Source: an uncultured Kangiella sp. (GTDB lineage Bacteria; Pseudomonadota; Gammaproteobacteria; Enterobacterales; Kangiellaceae). From it: a stretch of DNA of 64,000 nucleotides. Each line of letters begins with the position of its first letter. The first letter of the stretch is position 1. The position numbers and the translations under genes are program-made. Location of the stretch: assembly GCA_947503435.1 (NCBI GenBank), contig CANNDL010000003.1, positions 310,001-374,000 on the forward strand, read 5' to 3'. This document shows, piece after piece, positions 1-10,521 of this stretch. The notes under the pieces are model-generated. The model was not told the DNA's origin and did no database searches. It saw only the letters and a program-made list of their open reading frames with translations.

Positions 1-273
1 CTCGACTCAACGCCACGCCAATTAAGACTTTACGAAGCCCTAAAAGCCGCGCCACCAGAATACTATCATTTGCCATTAGCCTTAGATAAAGACGGCAATA
101 AACTCTGCAAACAGCATGGTGCAAAAGCAATTGAAGCTGAGAGTGCGAGTGAATTATTGATTAAAGCATTGAAGTTTTTGGGACAAGGTACATCTGCAGA
201 ACTTATCAATGCAAAACCTGATAAGATACTGCAATACTCCGTAAGTAAATATATGCAAATAACAAATTCATAG
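1..273 (+). CDS. gluQ: Glutamyl-Q tRNA(Asp) synthetase, C-terminal part (5' truncated by window edge)
   Basis: Frame 1 is open from base 1: LDSTPRQLRLYEALKAAPPEYYHLPLALDKDGNKLCKQHGAKAI..., matching the GluQRS C-terminal region; next to pcnB. Confidence 0.75.
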   Translation, partial: LDSTPRQLRLYEALKAAPPEYYHLPLALDKDGNKLCKQHGAKAIEAESASELLIKALKFLGQGTSAELINAKPDKILQYSVSKYMQITNS

Positions 274-277
274 TAGC

Positions 278-1552
278 ATGCCAAAGTCGAACCAACACAT
301 TATCCCACGCGATCAGCATAGCGTTTCTCGTGAATTTATTAGTGAGAATGCACTCAAGGTTTTGTATCGCCTGCATAAAGGCGGCTTTGAAGCTTTCTTA
401 GTGGGCGGCGGTGTGCGTGATATTTTGTTGGGCTTGCGTCCTAAAGATTTTGATATCGCCACTAACGCGACTCCTGAACAGATCAAAAAGCTTTTTAGAA
501 ACTGCCGTATTATTGGTCGACGTTTTCGTTTAGCGCATATTCTCTATGGTCGCGATATTATCGAAGTGGCCACTTTCCGTGCTCATTGTGATGACAATAT
601 CGAGCAACGTGGCGATGGCATGATTGTACGCGATAATGTTTATGGCACCGTTGAAGAAGATGCCATACGTCGTGATTTCACCGTCAATGCGCTTTATTAC
701 AATATCGCCGACTTTAGTATCCATGATTATTGTGGCGGATTAGCTGACTTAGAAAAGCGTCAATTGAAAATGATCGGCGACCCAGTTGATCGCTATAAAG
801 AAGATCCGGTACGGATGCTTCGGGCTGTTCGCTTGGGTTGTAAGCTTAATCTAACCATTGAAGAAAATACCGCCAAGCCTATTAATGAGATGGCTCACTT
901 ATTGGAAGGCATTCCAGCAGCGCGTCTTTGGGAAGAATATAAAAAAATGTTTCTTTCTGGGAAAGGTCAAAGAACTTTCAACCAGTTAAAATCATTCGGC
1001 TTACTACCTTACCTGTTCCCACAAACCAGTAAAGGCATTAATGAAGATGATGACTTTGCCGAGTTAGTAACGCTAGCTTTAGAAAATACCGATCGTCGAA
1101 TCAGCCAAGATAAGTCCATCAACCCAGCGTTTTTATTGGCTGTAATGTTATGGAAACCATTAATCGACCGCACTGATCGACTGGTGAATAAAGGCATGCA
1201 TTTTAACGATGCTTTTTATAAAAACTTCAATCCGACCATTAATGAACAAAGCCAAACAGTTTCGATAATGAAACGTTATGGTGCGGTAATGCAGGATATT
1301 TGGGCACTGCAGGTTCGCTTGAAATTCAATTATGGAAAGCGTGTTTGGAGCGTTTTAGATAATCCTCGATTCAGAGCGGGTTATGACTTCTTAGTGTTGC
1401 GTTCAGAAGTGGATCCAAGTTTAAAGCCTTTGGCCGATTGGTGGACTGAGTTCCAAGAAGCTGGCCGCGAACAGCGCATCAAGATGATTGCCAAGGGTAA
1501 GTCTATGGGTAAGAAGCGCAGTCCTCGTAAGCGTAAAAGCCGCTCAAGTTAG
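278..1552 (+). CDS. pcnB: Poly(A) polymerase I
   Basis: Nucleotidyltransferase signature LVGGGVRDILLGLRPKDFDIATNATPEQ; Arg/Lys-rich C-terminus; followed by folK. Confidence 0.95.
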   Translation: MPKSNQHIIPRDQHSVSREFISENALKVLYRLHKGGFEAFLVGGGVRDILLGLRPKDFDIATNATPEQIKKLFRNCRIIGRRFRLAHILYGRDIIEVATFRAHCDDNIEQRGDGMIVRDNVYGTVEEDAIRRDFTVNALYYNIADFSIHDYCGGLADLEKRQLKMIGDPVDRYKEDPVRMLRAVRLGCKLNLTIEENTAKPINEMAHLLEGIPAARLWEEYKKMFLSGKGQRTFNQLKSFGLLPYLFPQTSKGINEDDDFAELVTLALENTDRRISQDKSINPAFLLAVMLWKPLIDRTDRLVNKGMHFNDAFYKNFNPTINEQSQTVSIMKRYGAVMQDIWALQVRLKFNYGKRVWSVLDNPRFRAGYDFLVLRSEVDPSLKPLADWWTEFQEAGREQRIKMIAKGKSMGKKRSPRKRKSRSS

Positions 1553-1576
1553 TTGTTGCTGGCTGAGTAATTATCC

Positions 1577-2089
1577 ATGAATATTGCTTATATCGGTATT
1601 GGTTCAAATTTAAACAGCCCTATCGCTCAAGTAACTCGCGCCCTACTTGAACTCGATCAGCTTGATAATTCTTATTTATTGGCCTATTCGAGTTTATATC
1701 AGTCTTCACCGATGACTTTAGATGATAATTCTGATGAGCAAGAAAACTATATTAATGCCGTTGCAAAGCTAGCCACTTCCCTAGAGCCCCTAGATTTACT
1801 GGATAAACTACAAGCCATTGAAAATTCTCATGAAAGAGTTCGCAAAAAACGTTGGGGCGCACGCACATTAGATTTGGATATCTTGCTCTACGATCATACA
1901 ATCATCACTAGTGACATGAGCAATGGTCGTTTAGTGATTCCGCATTATGGGCTTAAAGAACGCGATTTCGTATTAGCACCAATAGTGGAAATAAACCCAA
2001 CATTAACATTACCTGATAATAGTCAGGTAAGTGATTTATTAAATCATTGCCAACAATACAACTTAAAAAAACTCGAATGGACCCATTGA
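1577..2089 (+). CDS. folK: 6-hydroxymethyl-7,8-dihydropterin pyrophosphokinase
   Basis: YIGIGSNL start and RWGARTLDLDILLYD motif of HPPK. Confidence 0.95.
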   Translation: MNIAYIGIGSNLNSPIAQVTRALLELDQLDNSYLLAYSSLYQSSPMTLDDNSDEQENYINAVAKLATSLEPLDLLDKLQAIENSHERVRKKRWGARTLDLDILLYDHTIITSDMSNGRLVIPHYGLKERDFVLAPIVEINPTLTLPDNSQVSDLLNHCQQYNLKKLEWTH

Positions 2090-2111
2090 AGCGTCTAAGT
2101 GGAGAGATAAG

Positions 2112-2774
2112 GTGAGCGATCATCAAGTAACAAATAGCATTGGGCACAATTTCATTGCGGTTGAGGGACCTATTGGAGTTGGCAAAACCACCTTAGCACG
2201 CAAATTAGCCGAAGCTTTAGACACCGAGTTAATTCTTGAACAGGCTGAAGATAACCCTTTTTTAGAGCGCTTTTATCAGGATCCAAAATCTGGTGCCCTT
2301 CCAACCCAATTGTACTTTTTATTCCAACGCGTTCGTCAGCTGCAAGAAGTTCGTCAATCAGACATGTTTGCGCCAGTACGCGTTGCCGATTATTTAATTG
2401 AAAAAGACCGATTATTTGCACGTTCAACATTAGATGCCGATGAATTACGCCTATATGAACAAGTTTATGACAACTTAACGATTGATTCGCCAAAGCCTGA
2501 TTTAACTATTTATTTACAAGCACCCGTAGATGTTTTATTGAATCGAATCCGCAAGCGCGGTCGCAATATTGAATCGCCAATCACTAAAAGTTATTTAGAA
2601 CGTATTTGCGAAGCTTATACCGATTTTTTCTATTATTACGACGAATCACCTTTGTTAATCGTCAATGCCTCTGGCTTGGATTTAGTCGAAAGCGAAACCG
2701 ATTTTAATATGTTGTTAGAGCAAATTGCTCGCACTACCCGCGGTAAAAATTATTTCAATCCGCATCCAGCCTAA
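2112..2774 (+). CDS. Deoxynucleoside kinase family protein (GTG start)
   Basis: P-loop IAVEGPIGVGKTTLARKLAE, RVADYLIEKDRLFA and RIRKRGRNIE motifs of the dNK family; located between folK and panB. Confidence 0.85.
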   Translation: MSDHQVTNSIGHNFIAVEGPIGVGKTTLARKLAEALDTELILEQAEDNPFLERFYQDPKSGALPTQLYFLFQRVRQLQEVRQSDMFAPVRVADYLIEKDRLFARSTLDADELRLYEQVYDNLTIDSPKPDLTIYLQAPVDVLLNRIRKRGRNIESPITKSYLERICEAYTDFFYYYDESPLLIVNASGLDLVESETDFNMLLEQIARTTRGKNYFNPHPA

Positions 2775-2796
2775 GTTAGAAATATAGGTATTTAAG

Positions 2797-3591
2797 ATGA
2801 AAAAAATCACCATTAGTCATATTGAAAAATTAAAAGCTCAAGGCGAAAAATTTTCTTGTCTTACGGCTTACGACGCTACATTTTCTGAAGTCATTTCTGA
2901 CGCAGGTGTGGAAATGATTTTGGTAGGTGATTCATTAGGTAATGTGATCCAAGGTCAAGAAACTACCGTTCCAGTTACGCTTGAAGATATGGAATACCAT
3001 ATTGCTTGCGTGGCTAATGCCAGTCCAAATTGTTTGATTATGGGCGATATGCCCTATATGTCTTATTCGACGCCTGAGCAAGCTTACGATACTGCTGCAG
3101 CAATTATGCAAGCTGGCACTCAAATGGTGAAACTCGAAGGTGGCGAATGGCTTTATGACACTATTACTGGCTTGAGCGAGCGCGGCATACCAGTTTGCGC
3201 ACACCTTGGCTTAACACCACAATCGGTTGATGCGCTTGGCGGTTTTAAAGTTCAAGGACGTGATGACAAAACCGCCTCTAAGATTTTGTTAGATGCTAAA
3301 GCCTTAGAAAAAGCGGGTGCGCGTATGTTAGTTTTGGAATGTGTACCAAGTGAGTTAGCCAAATTAATTACCGAGTCGCTTAAAATTCCAGTGATGGGTA
3401 TAGGCGCAGGTGTTGATGTAGACGGCCAAGTATTGGTGCTACACGATATGTTAGGTATTTCGCCCTTCCAAGCCAAGTTTGTGCGTAATTTTATGGCGGA
3501 TGCCAATGGCTCGATTCAAGACGCCATTGCTTTGTATCATAACGAAGTTAAAGAGCAGAATTTCCCTGCAGATGAGCATGGGTTTGAGTAA
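2797..3591 (+). CDS. panB: 3-methyl-2-oxobutanoate hydroxymethyltransferase
   Basis: LTAYDATFSEVISDAGVEMILVGDSLGNVIQG; full-length PanB pattern. Confidence 0.97.
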   Translation: MKKITISHIEKLKAQGEKFSCLTAYDATFSEVISDAGVEMILVGDSLGNVIQGQETTVPVTLEDMEYHIACVANASPNCLIMGDMPYMSYSTPEQAYDTAAAIMQAGTQMVKLEGGEWLYDTITGLSERGIPVCAHLGLTPQSVDALGGFKVQGRDDKTASKILLDAKALEKAGARMLVLECVPSELAKLITESLKIPVMGIGAGVDVDGQVLVLHDMLGISPFQAKFVRNFMADANGSIQDAIALYHNEVKEQNFPADEHGFE

Positions 3592-3605
3592 AAGGTCCTA
3601 GTTCC

Positions 3606-4445
3606 ATGATCATCATTAACGCCATTGAAGAATTACAAATCGAATTAAACGCTCATCGCCAAGATGGTAAACGTATTGGCTTTGTACCTACTATGGGTAA
3701 TTTACATCAAGGCCATTTAAGCCTGGTTGATGTCGCTAAAAAACACTCTGATATTGTTGTAGTGAGTTTATTCGTAAACCCAACTCAGTTTGGACCTAAT
3801 GAAGATTTTGATTCCTATCCTAGAACTTTAGATAACGATTGCGAAATGCTTGAAGCAAAAGGTACGGATATTGTTTTTGCTCCAGCTACTGAAGAAGTCT
3901 ATCCAAAATGGCCTAATATCACTTCGGTTCAAGTGTCAGAGTTAGATAAGAATCACTGTGGCGCCTCACGCCCAGTATTCTTTGGCGGAATTACTACCGT
4001 AGTCACCAAGCTATTCAATATGGTACGTCCTGACTGCGCAGTGTTTGGCGAAAAAGATTTTCAGCAAATCACGATTATTCGCCGAATGGTTACCGATCTT
4101 AACTTTGGTATCGACATCATTGGCGCGCCCATTATTCGAGAAGCCAATGGCTTAGCGATGAGTTCACGCAATGGTTATTTATCAGTCGAGGAAAAAGACC
4201 ATGCCAGTAACTTATATAAAACTTTGCAGTGGGCAAAAGAAGAAATAAAAGGTGGTCGCAGCGATTTCCGTGAACTTGAGAAAGAAGCCAATCAAAAATT
4301 AGCAAACTTAGGCTTTACCCCTGACTACTTTAATATCACCAATCAAGAAACTTTAGAATTAGCCAAAGCTGATGATAAAAAATTGGTGATATTATTAGGC
4401 TGTTATATGGGTAAAGTTCGATTGATTGATAATATTCAAATATAA
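3606..4445 (+). CDS. panC: Pantothenate synthetase
   Basis: FVPTMGNLHQGHLSLV, FVNPTQFGPNEDFDSYPR, VFGEKDFQQ, SSRNGYLS motifs. Confidence 0.97.
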   Translation: MIIINAIEELQIELNAHRQDGKRIGFVPTMGNLHQGHLSLVDVAKKHSDIVVVSLFVNPTQFGPNEDFDSYPRTLDNDCEMLEAKGTDIVFAPATEEVYPKWPNITSVQVSELDKNHCGASRPVFFGGITTVVTKLFNMVRPDCAVFGEKDFQQITIIRRMVTDLNFGIDIIGAPIIREANGLAMSSRNGYLSVEEKDHASNLYKTLQWAKEEIKGGRSDFRELEKEANQKLANLGFTPDYFNITNQETLELAKADDKKLVILLGCYMGKVRLIDNIQI

Positions 4446-4458
4446 AGGAGTTGTTGTT

Positions 4459-4887
4459 TTGTTATTAAAAAACGCATTTAAAGACATGCTAATCCAAATA
4501 TGGCCCATAATATTAAGTGGTTCAATATCTGCATTCATTGCAATACTCACTGGTGGAGACCTTTTCTATATCGCAATGTCATCCTATATTTTATCTTTAA
4601 TATTTGGAGCTTTACTTATTTATCAAATGGATGACAAGGGCAAATCTGACACTATTTTTCTATCATTTATTTCTACCGGTGTTAGCGCTATCCTATTAAT
4701 ATATCTATGCACATGGTTATTGTTTAATATCTTAAGTGATTTTAAGCAAAACTTTATTGTCGATAACTCTTCTTTTATAACTTATAAAAGCGCCCCCATT
4801 TTACTAATTGGATTCTCTTCCATCTTATTGCTATATAATTTCTTTTGGTACTACTATAACCAGGGAGAAACTAAATGTCGCAAGTGA
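4459..4887 (+). CDS. Small hydrophobic membrane protein of unknown function (about four TM segments)
   Basis: Open frame 4426-4887; the TTG at 4459 preceded by AAAGGAG is the more likely start than the ATG at 4426 inside panC. Hydrophobic segments visible in the translation; 3' end overlaps the acs start by 13 nt. Confidence 0.6.
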   Translation: MLLKNAFKDMLIQIWPIILSGSISAFIAILTGGDLFYIAMSSYILSLIFGALLIYQMDDKGKSDTIFLSFISTGVSAILLIYLCTWLLFNILSDFKQNFIVDNSSFITYKSAPILLIGFSSILLLYNFFWYYYNQGETKCRK

Positions 4888-6806
4888 AAACCTACCCTAT
4901 TCGCTCTATTCCGGCACACACGCCGCATATTGATGAAGAGCGATACCAACAGATGTATCAGCAGTCTATCGAGAATCCTGAGCGTTTTTGGAGTCGTATG
5001 GCTCACGAGTTTGTGGATTGGTTTGAACCTTGGCAGACCTTAAATGACGTTGGCTATACTAAAGCTTCAATCAAGTGGTTTGAAGGGGCTAAGGTCAATG
5101 TTAGTTATAACTGTATTGATCGCCACTTAAAAGACAAAGCCGAGCAAACTGCGATTATTTGGGAAGGCGACGAGCCCGATCAACAAAAACACATTTCTTA
5201 TCAAGAATTACACGATGAAGTTTGCCGCTTTGCCAACGCATTAAAATCTCGTGGCGTTAAAAAAGGCGATAGAGTTTGTATCTATATGCCCATGATCCCT
5301 GAAGTGGGTTATGCCATGTTAGCTTGTGCCCGCATTGGCGCGGTCCATTCAGTAGTCTTTGGTGGCTTCTCTCCAGAGGCGCTAAAAACTCGAATCTTAG
5401 ATAGCGACTGCCAAGTGGTGATTACAACCGATGAAGGGGTTCGTGGTGGCAAGAAAATTCCATTGAAAGCGAATACCGATGAAGCACTTGAAGGCTGCCC
5501 GGATGTGCACACGGTTATGGTAGTTAAACACACCAATAAAGTTACTGGTTGGTTTGGCAATCGTGATGTGGATTACAACCAATTAAAGTTGGAAATGGAA
5601 ACTGAGTGCGCACCTGAAGTCATGGACGCGGAAGACCCATTGTTTATTCTTTATACCTCAGGTTCAACCGGTAAACCTAAAGGGGTGTTACACACTTCTG
5701 GTGGCTATATTCTTTATGCAGCCATGACTCACAAGTATGTTTTTGATTATCATGATGGCGACATTTATTGGTGTACTGCCGATGCTGGCTGGATCACTGG
5801 GCACTCTTATATTTTCTATGGCCCATTAGCCAATGGTGCGACGACCTTAGTTTTTGAGGGAGTTCCCAATTACCCAACCGCTTCGCGCTTTTGGGATGTA
5901 GTGGATAAACATAAGGTTAATATTTTCTATACAGCGCCAACTGCTATTCGAGCCTTAATGGCGCTGGGCGATAAACCTGTGACTTCTACTTCTCGTCAGT
6001 CACTGCGTTTATTAGGAACCGTTGGCGAGCCAATTAATCCCGAGGCATGGGAATGGTATGACAAAGTTGTAGGCGAAGAGCGCTGCCCGATTGTCGATAC
6101 CTGGTGGCAGACGGAAACAGGCGGCATTTTAATTACGCCATTACCGGGTGCTACCCCATTAAAACCCGGCTCTGCAACGCGCCCATTCTTTGGGATACAA
6201 CCAGCGATTCTAGACAAAGACGGCAGTGAGCAAGAAGGCGAAGCTAGCGGCAGTCTAGTCATGAAAACCTCTTGGCCAGGACAAATGCGAGGCGTCTATG
6301 GCGATCAACAGCGCTTCTTCGATACTTATTTCTCTCAGTATTCTGGTTACTACTTTACGGGGGATGGCGCACGCCGTGATCGCGATGGTTATTACTGGAT
6401 AACAGGCCGCATGGATGATGTTTTAAATATTTCAGGACATCGTTTAGGTACTGCGGAAATTGAAAGTGCTTTAGTGCTGCATCCATCGGTAGCAGAAGCA
6501 GCCGTTGTTGGCTATCCGCACGATATTAAAGGCCAAGGCATTTATGCTTACGTGACACCAATGACGGGAGTTGAGCATTCGGACGAACTTACTAAAGAAT
6601 TAGTCGCTTATGTGGCTAAAGAAATTGGCCCTATTGCCAAGCCCGACAAAATTCAGTGGGCACCGGGTTTGCCAAAGACTCGATCCGGAAAAATTATGCG
6701 CAGAATATTGCGTAAGATTGCAGAGAATGAACTGGAAAACTTGGGCGATACCTCAACTCTTGCCGATCCTTCGGTTGTTGAAGATTTAATAAACAATCGA
6801 CTTTAA
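4875..6806 (+). CDS. acs: Acetyl-coenzyme A synthetase
   Basis: [66 protein letters not shown], and [17 protein letters not shown] (conserved acetylatable Lys motif). Confidence 0.97.
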   Translation: MSQVKTYPIRSIPAHTPHIDEERYQQMYQQSIENPERFWSRMAHEFVDWFEPWQTLNDVGYTKASIKWFEGAKVNVSYNCIDRHLKDKAEQTAIIWEGDEPDQQKHISYQELHDEVCRFANALKSRGVKKGDRVCIYMPMIPEVGYAMLACARIGAVHSVVFGGFSPEALKTRILDSDCQVVITTDEGVRGGKKIPLKANTDEALEGCPDVHTVMVVKHTNKVTGWFGNRDVDYNQLKLEMETECAPEVMDAEDPLFILYTSGSTGKPKGVLHTSGGYILYAAMTHKYVFDYHDGDIYWCTADAGWITGHSYIFYGPLANGATTLVFEGVPNYPTASRFWDVVDKHKVNIFYTAPTAIRALMALGDKPVTSTSRQSLRLLGTVGEPINPEAWEWYDKVVGEERCPIVDTWWQTETGGILITPLPGATPLKPGSATRPFFGIQPAILDKDGSEQEGEASGSLVMKTSWPGQMRGVYGDQQRFFDTYFSQYSGYYFTGDGARRDRDGYYWITGRMDDVLNISGHRLGTAEIESALVLHPSVAEAAVVGYPHDIKGQGIYAYVTPMTGVEHSDELTKELVAYVAKEIGPIAKPDKIQWAPGLPKTRSGKIMRRILRKIAENELENLGDTSTLADPSVVEDLINNRL

Positions 6807-7624
6807 TCTGCTACTCGCTGTTGGGCTTTGTTTAACCAATCGTCATTGACCACAAAGCCCCGCATCACTTCTTTGCCATCTTTTAGCGCGACAATTTTCT
6901 GTAAACTAAAGCCTGAGAAATCTTTTTCGACTGGCAGTAACTTATCGTCTACTCTGTCGATTTCAGCAAGCCAATAAAACCTTGGTAGTTGATACCATTG
7001 TAAATCACAATCTTTTAGTAAGCCGTCAAGCTTAGAATAATGAACCCAAAATCCTTTATCATGTTTAGCATTTATTTCTTTAGGAAAACTAAATTCTTGT
7101 TCAATAAACTCACGATAAGGATAAAACAAGCGGCCTCTGGTCAAGAGACGCTTTACATCTATATGGATTTTTTTATCTTTTAACCATATTTGTAGCTCGG
7201 GTAACTCTGATAGCACCAATTGATGATCAAATATCCTATTATATTTATCATCAAACCTATCCTTTAAATTGGGCCCCACCCAATCTGAAAGCAAACTGCC
7301 CGTTCCAATTTTCAAATAAAATTTCACCGCTAATTCGCAATGAACAATTTTATCTTGAAAACCAATAATTGAGTCAAATTCTCCATAGGTCTGTTTATCA
7401 ATAATAATTTGGAGATTTTTATGCAATAACTCTAGGTCATTGGAACCATTAATTAAGTGAGCCCATAGTTGCTCAAAGTAAAGTCCTAATCGATAAGTTT
7501 GCTGAAAAGTAAAATCACTTTCAGCTTCGCACAGAGATATTAAGTCTTGAGCACTAATATTTTTATCAAGCTGCAATAGTTCTGGGCTTTTTAATAACCA
7601 GTTTAAGTCTGAATGGTATCTCAA
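6803..7624 (-). CDS. DUF1853-like conserved hypothetical protein
   Basis: [21 protein letters not shown] ... [27 protein letters not shown] ... [14 protein letters not shown] pattern resembles DUF1853; no search was run. Confidence 0.65.
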   Translation of the reverse strand: MRYHSDLNWLLKSPELLQLDKNISAQDLISLCEAESDFTFQQTYRLGLYFEQLWAHLINGSNDLELLHKNLQIIIDKQTYGEFDSIIGFQDKIVHCELAVKFYLKIGTGSLLSDWVGPNLKDRFDDKYNRIFDHQLVLSELPELQIWLKDKKIHIDVKRLLTRGRLFYPYREFIEQEFSFPKEINAKHDKGFWVHYSKLDGLLKDCDLQWYQLPRFYWLAEIDRVDDKLLPVEKDFSGFSLQKIVALKDGKEVMRGFVVNDDWLNKAQQRVAD

Positions 7625-7660
7625 GATAAGTTTGTGTGGTTCATTTCGCTAAATCATAGC

Positions 7661-7686
7661 AAAAAAATGGCCGCTAGTAGCGGCCA
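7661..7686 (-). terminator. Intrinsic terminator downstream of the cpxP/spy-like gene
   Basis: TGGCCGCT-AGT-AGCGGCCA (7668-7686), followed on the minus strand by a 7-T run. Confidence 0.85.
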
Positions 7687-7729
7687 ATAATTTCTTAGGA
7701 GAAATTTAGGGTAGTCTTTTACTCAGAGA

Positions 7730-8209
7730 TTATTCCGTTTTGCTCGCTTTACGTTCTGCGCGCATTTCTTTGTGGGCAGCTCTTTTTTCTTTCATGCGGG
7801 CTTTAAACTCTTTCAATTTTACACGCTGCTCATCAGATAACATGGCTCTAAATTCTTGACCAGCCGCATGCTTTTGAGCAATTTTCTCAGCTTTCAGATC
7901 AGCTTCTTGAGCCAATAAGCTTCTTAGACGAGAGCGATCTAAAGTATCTTGCTTCATCAATTCATGTACTTGTTTTTTAATTTCCCCCATGCGGGCTTTA
8001 GTTGCTTTCATTTGGGCATGACGCTGCTCTTTATTCGCTTTGATTTGTGCTTTTTGTGCATCCGTCAGCTCTAGCTTTTTGTATAACTTCTCTTTGTAGT
8101 GTGCTTTCTTATCATGATTATGACCAGGACCTGCGATCGCTGTCATCGACATGGCTCCTGCAGATGCTAGTAAAGCAGCTGCGATTGAAACTTTTTTTAA
8201 CTTATTCAT
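7730..8209 (-). CDS. Spy/CpxP (LTXXQ-motif) family periplasmic protein
   Basis: Signal peptide MNKLKKVSIAAALLASAGAMSMTAIA; LTDAQKAQIKANKEQ and MLSDEQRVKLKEFKARM repeats; divergent from cpxRA-like genes. Start taken at the internal Met, not the 8221 ORF start. Confidence 0.85.
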   Translation of the reverse strand: MNKLKKVSIAAALLASAGAMSMTAIAGPGHNHDKKAHYKEKLYKKLELTDAQKAQIKANKEQRHAQMKATKARMGEIKKQVHELMKQDTLDRSRLRSLLAQEADLKAEKIAQKHAAGQEFRAMLSDEQRVKLKEFKARMKEKRAAHKEMRAERKASKTE

Positions 8210-8316
8210 AGGTGGCTCCAAAATTAGGTATTTAACTTTCTAGCAGTAATAAAATTACCGCTCTGTTCGGTTAAATCCAATATACCCCTTTTATTAATCA
8301 AATCTATTAGCATAGG

Positions 8317-8363
8317 GTAAAGGTTTAGTAAAAGTCATGTAAAGGCTGCTGACTAAACTTTAC
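8317..8363. promoter_or_regulatory. Putative CpxR-type operator array in the divergent cpxP-cpxR intergenic region
   Basis: GTAAA at 8317, 8328 and 8339 (exact 11-bp period) plus inverted TTTAC at 8359-8363; GTAAAGGTTTAGT (8317-8329) and ACTAAACTTTAC (8352-8363) form an inverted repeat. Confidence 0.6.
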
Positions 8364-8424
8364 ATAATTTCCTAGTATTCATGATATTATTTGATCATCT
8401 CTATGAATTATAAGAAAAATTTAT

Positions 8425-9123
8425 ATGGCACGTTTACTTTTAGCCGATGACGACATCGAGCTATGTCAGTTATTAAATGAATATCTCGGAAATGAAAGCT
8501 TTGATATCAGCCTTGCTCATGATGGTAGTACGGCAGCTAAGTTAATATTAGCGCAAGAATTTGATTTAATGATATTAGATGTCATGTTGCCAAACCTTAA
8601 TGGATTCGAAGTATTAAAAGAAGTAAGAAAAGAATCACAAGTTCCTATTTTAATGTTAACTGCGCGAGGCGATGAAATTGATCGCATTGTTGGATTAGAA
8701 CTTGGGGCTGATGACTATATTGCAAAGCCATGTAATCCGCGAGAATTAACTGCAAGGATCCGCTCCATTTTACGTCGTACAGAGAATATATATAAATCAA
8801 AAAATCAAAAGTTAGAATCTATTCATATTACCGATGTTTATATTAATCCGTCAGCTAGAGAAGTTTTGCAGGACAATCAAGCAGTTAAACTTACGGCTAC
8901 TGAGTTCGACATTTTATATTTATTGATGTCCCATGCGGGTCACCTGGTTGATCGCGATCAATTATCTGAGCAGTGCTTAGGAAGAAAATTAGAGCCTTAC
9001 GATCGAAGTATTGATATGCATATCAGTAATTTGCGCCGCAAACTGGGCTCTGATGAAAAAGGAGATGATCGAATTAAGACAGTAAGAGGTGTCGGCTATC
9101 AATATGTCTCCCTCGATTCGTAA
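8425..9123 (+). CDS. cpxR: OmpR-family response regulator, CpxR-like
   Basis: LLLADDDIELCQLLNEYL, ILDVMLP, LTARGDEIDRIVGLELGADDYIAKPCNPRELTARIRSILRR; winged-helix C-terminus. Confidence 0.88.
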   Translation: MARLLLADDDIELCQLLNEYLGNESFDISLAHDGSTAAKLILAQEFDLMILDVMLPNLNGFEVLKEVRKESQVPILMLTARGDEIDRIVGLELGADDYIAKPCNPRELTARIRSILRRTENIYKSKNQKLESIHITDVYINPSAREVLQDNQAVKLTATEFDILYLLMSHAGHLVDRDQLSEQCLGRKLEPYDRSIDMHISNLRRKLGSDEKGDDRIKTVRGVGYQYVSLDS

Positions 9124-10516
9124 AATAGCTCGTCCCAATTTATTTTGGAAAATCTTTTTATGGTTTTGGTTGGCAACGCTAATAGTATTGGCAACCACCG
9201 TATTTCTATACAGCTTATCGGAACAAGAAAGCCGTCTAGTTCCCATTGAACGTGCAGAGCGATTAGAGCTGCGTAAAACTGCAATTCTTATTCAGCAAAA
9301 AAGGCTGATCGATGAGTATCAAGAACTTAAAATATTAAAACCAAAAAAGATTCAAAAACTTTTAGCGAATGCCTATGTGCTCGATAAATACGGCAAAGAT
9401 CTTTTTGAGCGTGATGTTCCTGAAGCCATTTATAAACTTAGAGCCTTTAATAAGCGCAGCCATAAATTGGCTACAGTTATAGACAATAACTTAGGATATT
9501 ATGGTCCGGAAATTGTTTATAACCGCGGAAAACACTACCAACTCTATATCAGTAAAAAAACCAAACAGCACTTTTATACGGTTCTGTCTTATATTTATCA
9601 CTCTACCTCTATCTGGACCATCCTTGCGGCTCTAGGCATCAGTAGCTTAGTTTGCTTTGGCTTGGCATGGTATTTAACTCGTCCGATTCATCAACTGCAA
9701 AAAGCCACTCAGGCATTTGCATCGGGTGATCTGCAAGCTCGAGCTAGAAACTTTATGAGCAACCGTCATGATGAGTTCATTGATTTAGCCGAAGACTTCG
9801 ATCGCATGGCAGACAAAATAGACAATATGATTCATTCTCAAAAGCGATTATTGAGTGATGTTTCTCATGAGCTACGTTCTCCATTGACTCGAATGCAAAT
9901 TGCTTCAGGGTTAGCCCTTAATAAAGCTACCGACGACAATAAAAATTATCTTGAAAGAATTGAACTCGAGATAGAAAGACTAGATGAAATGATTGGTGAA
10001 TTACTTCAAGTTGCAGCACTAGAACGTGGTCATTTTTATGAAGAAAAGTCTAAATTTGTTTTAAACGATCTCTTATCGGTATTAGTCAAGGATGCTCAAT
10101 TTGAAGCTGCGGCTGCTGATAAAGCAGTAAAATTTACTGCTGAGAAAGAATTTGAATTTTTTGGCTACTATGGCCTTATAGCTAGAGCAGCAGAAAATAT
10201 AGTTCGCAATGCAATACGCCATACAAAACCAAATACCAGTGTTGATTTAAAATTGTATAGTAATAATGGCGATATAAAAATTGAGATTCAAGACCATGGT
10301 CCTGGGGTTAATAACCAACATCTTGATAAAATATTCGAACCATTCTATCGCCCTACGGAAGCACGCGAACGGACCTCTGGCGGAACAGGTTTAGGATTAG
10401 CCATTGCCAAACGTGGTGTAGAAGCGAATGGTGGCTCAATAAGCGCTCAAAATGGTGTTGATTGCGGATTATCAGAAGGTTTAAAGGTCATCCTCAGCTT
10501 ACCGGGTCAACCTTAA
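9104..10516 (+). CDS. cpxA: Sensor histidine kinase, CpxA-like
   Basis: Two TM segments, HAMP region, H-box SDVSHELRSPLTRMQIA, N-box ENIVRNAIRHT, G-box GTGLGLAIAKRGVEANGG; overlaps cpxR by 20 nt. Confidence 0.88.
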   Translation: MSPSIRKIARPNLFWKIFLWFWLATLIVLATTVFLYSLSEQESRLVPIERAERLELRKTAILIQQKRLIDEYQELKILKPKKIQKLLANAYVLDKYGKDLFERDVPEAIYKLRAFNKRSHKLATVIDNNLGYYGPEIVYNRGKHYQLYISKKTKQHFYTVLSYIYHSTSIWTILAALGISSLVCFGLAWYLTRPIHQLQKATQAFASGDLQARARNFMSNRHDEFIDLAEDFDRMADKIDNMIHSQKRLLSDVSHELRSPLTRMQIASGLALNKATDDNKNYLERIELEIERLDEMIGELLQVAALERGHFYEEKSKFVLNDLLSVLVKDAQFEAAAADKAVKFTAEKEFEFFGYYGLIARAAENIVRNAIRHTKPNTSVDLKLYSNNGDIKIEIQDHGPGVNNQHLDKIFEPFYRPTEARERTSGGTGLGLAIAKRGVEANGGSISAQNGVDCGLSEGLKVILSLPGQP

Positions 10517-10521
10517 ACAAT

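Noticed and set aside
2170-2493. Minus-strand 107-aa ORF
   Set aside because: Antisense to the deoxynucleoside kinase gene; no RBS or recognisable domain.
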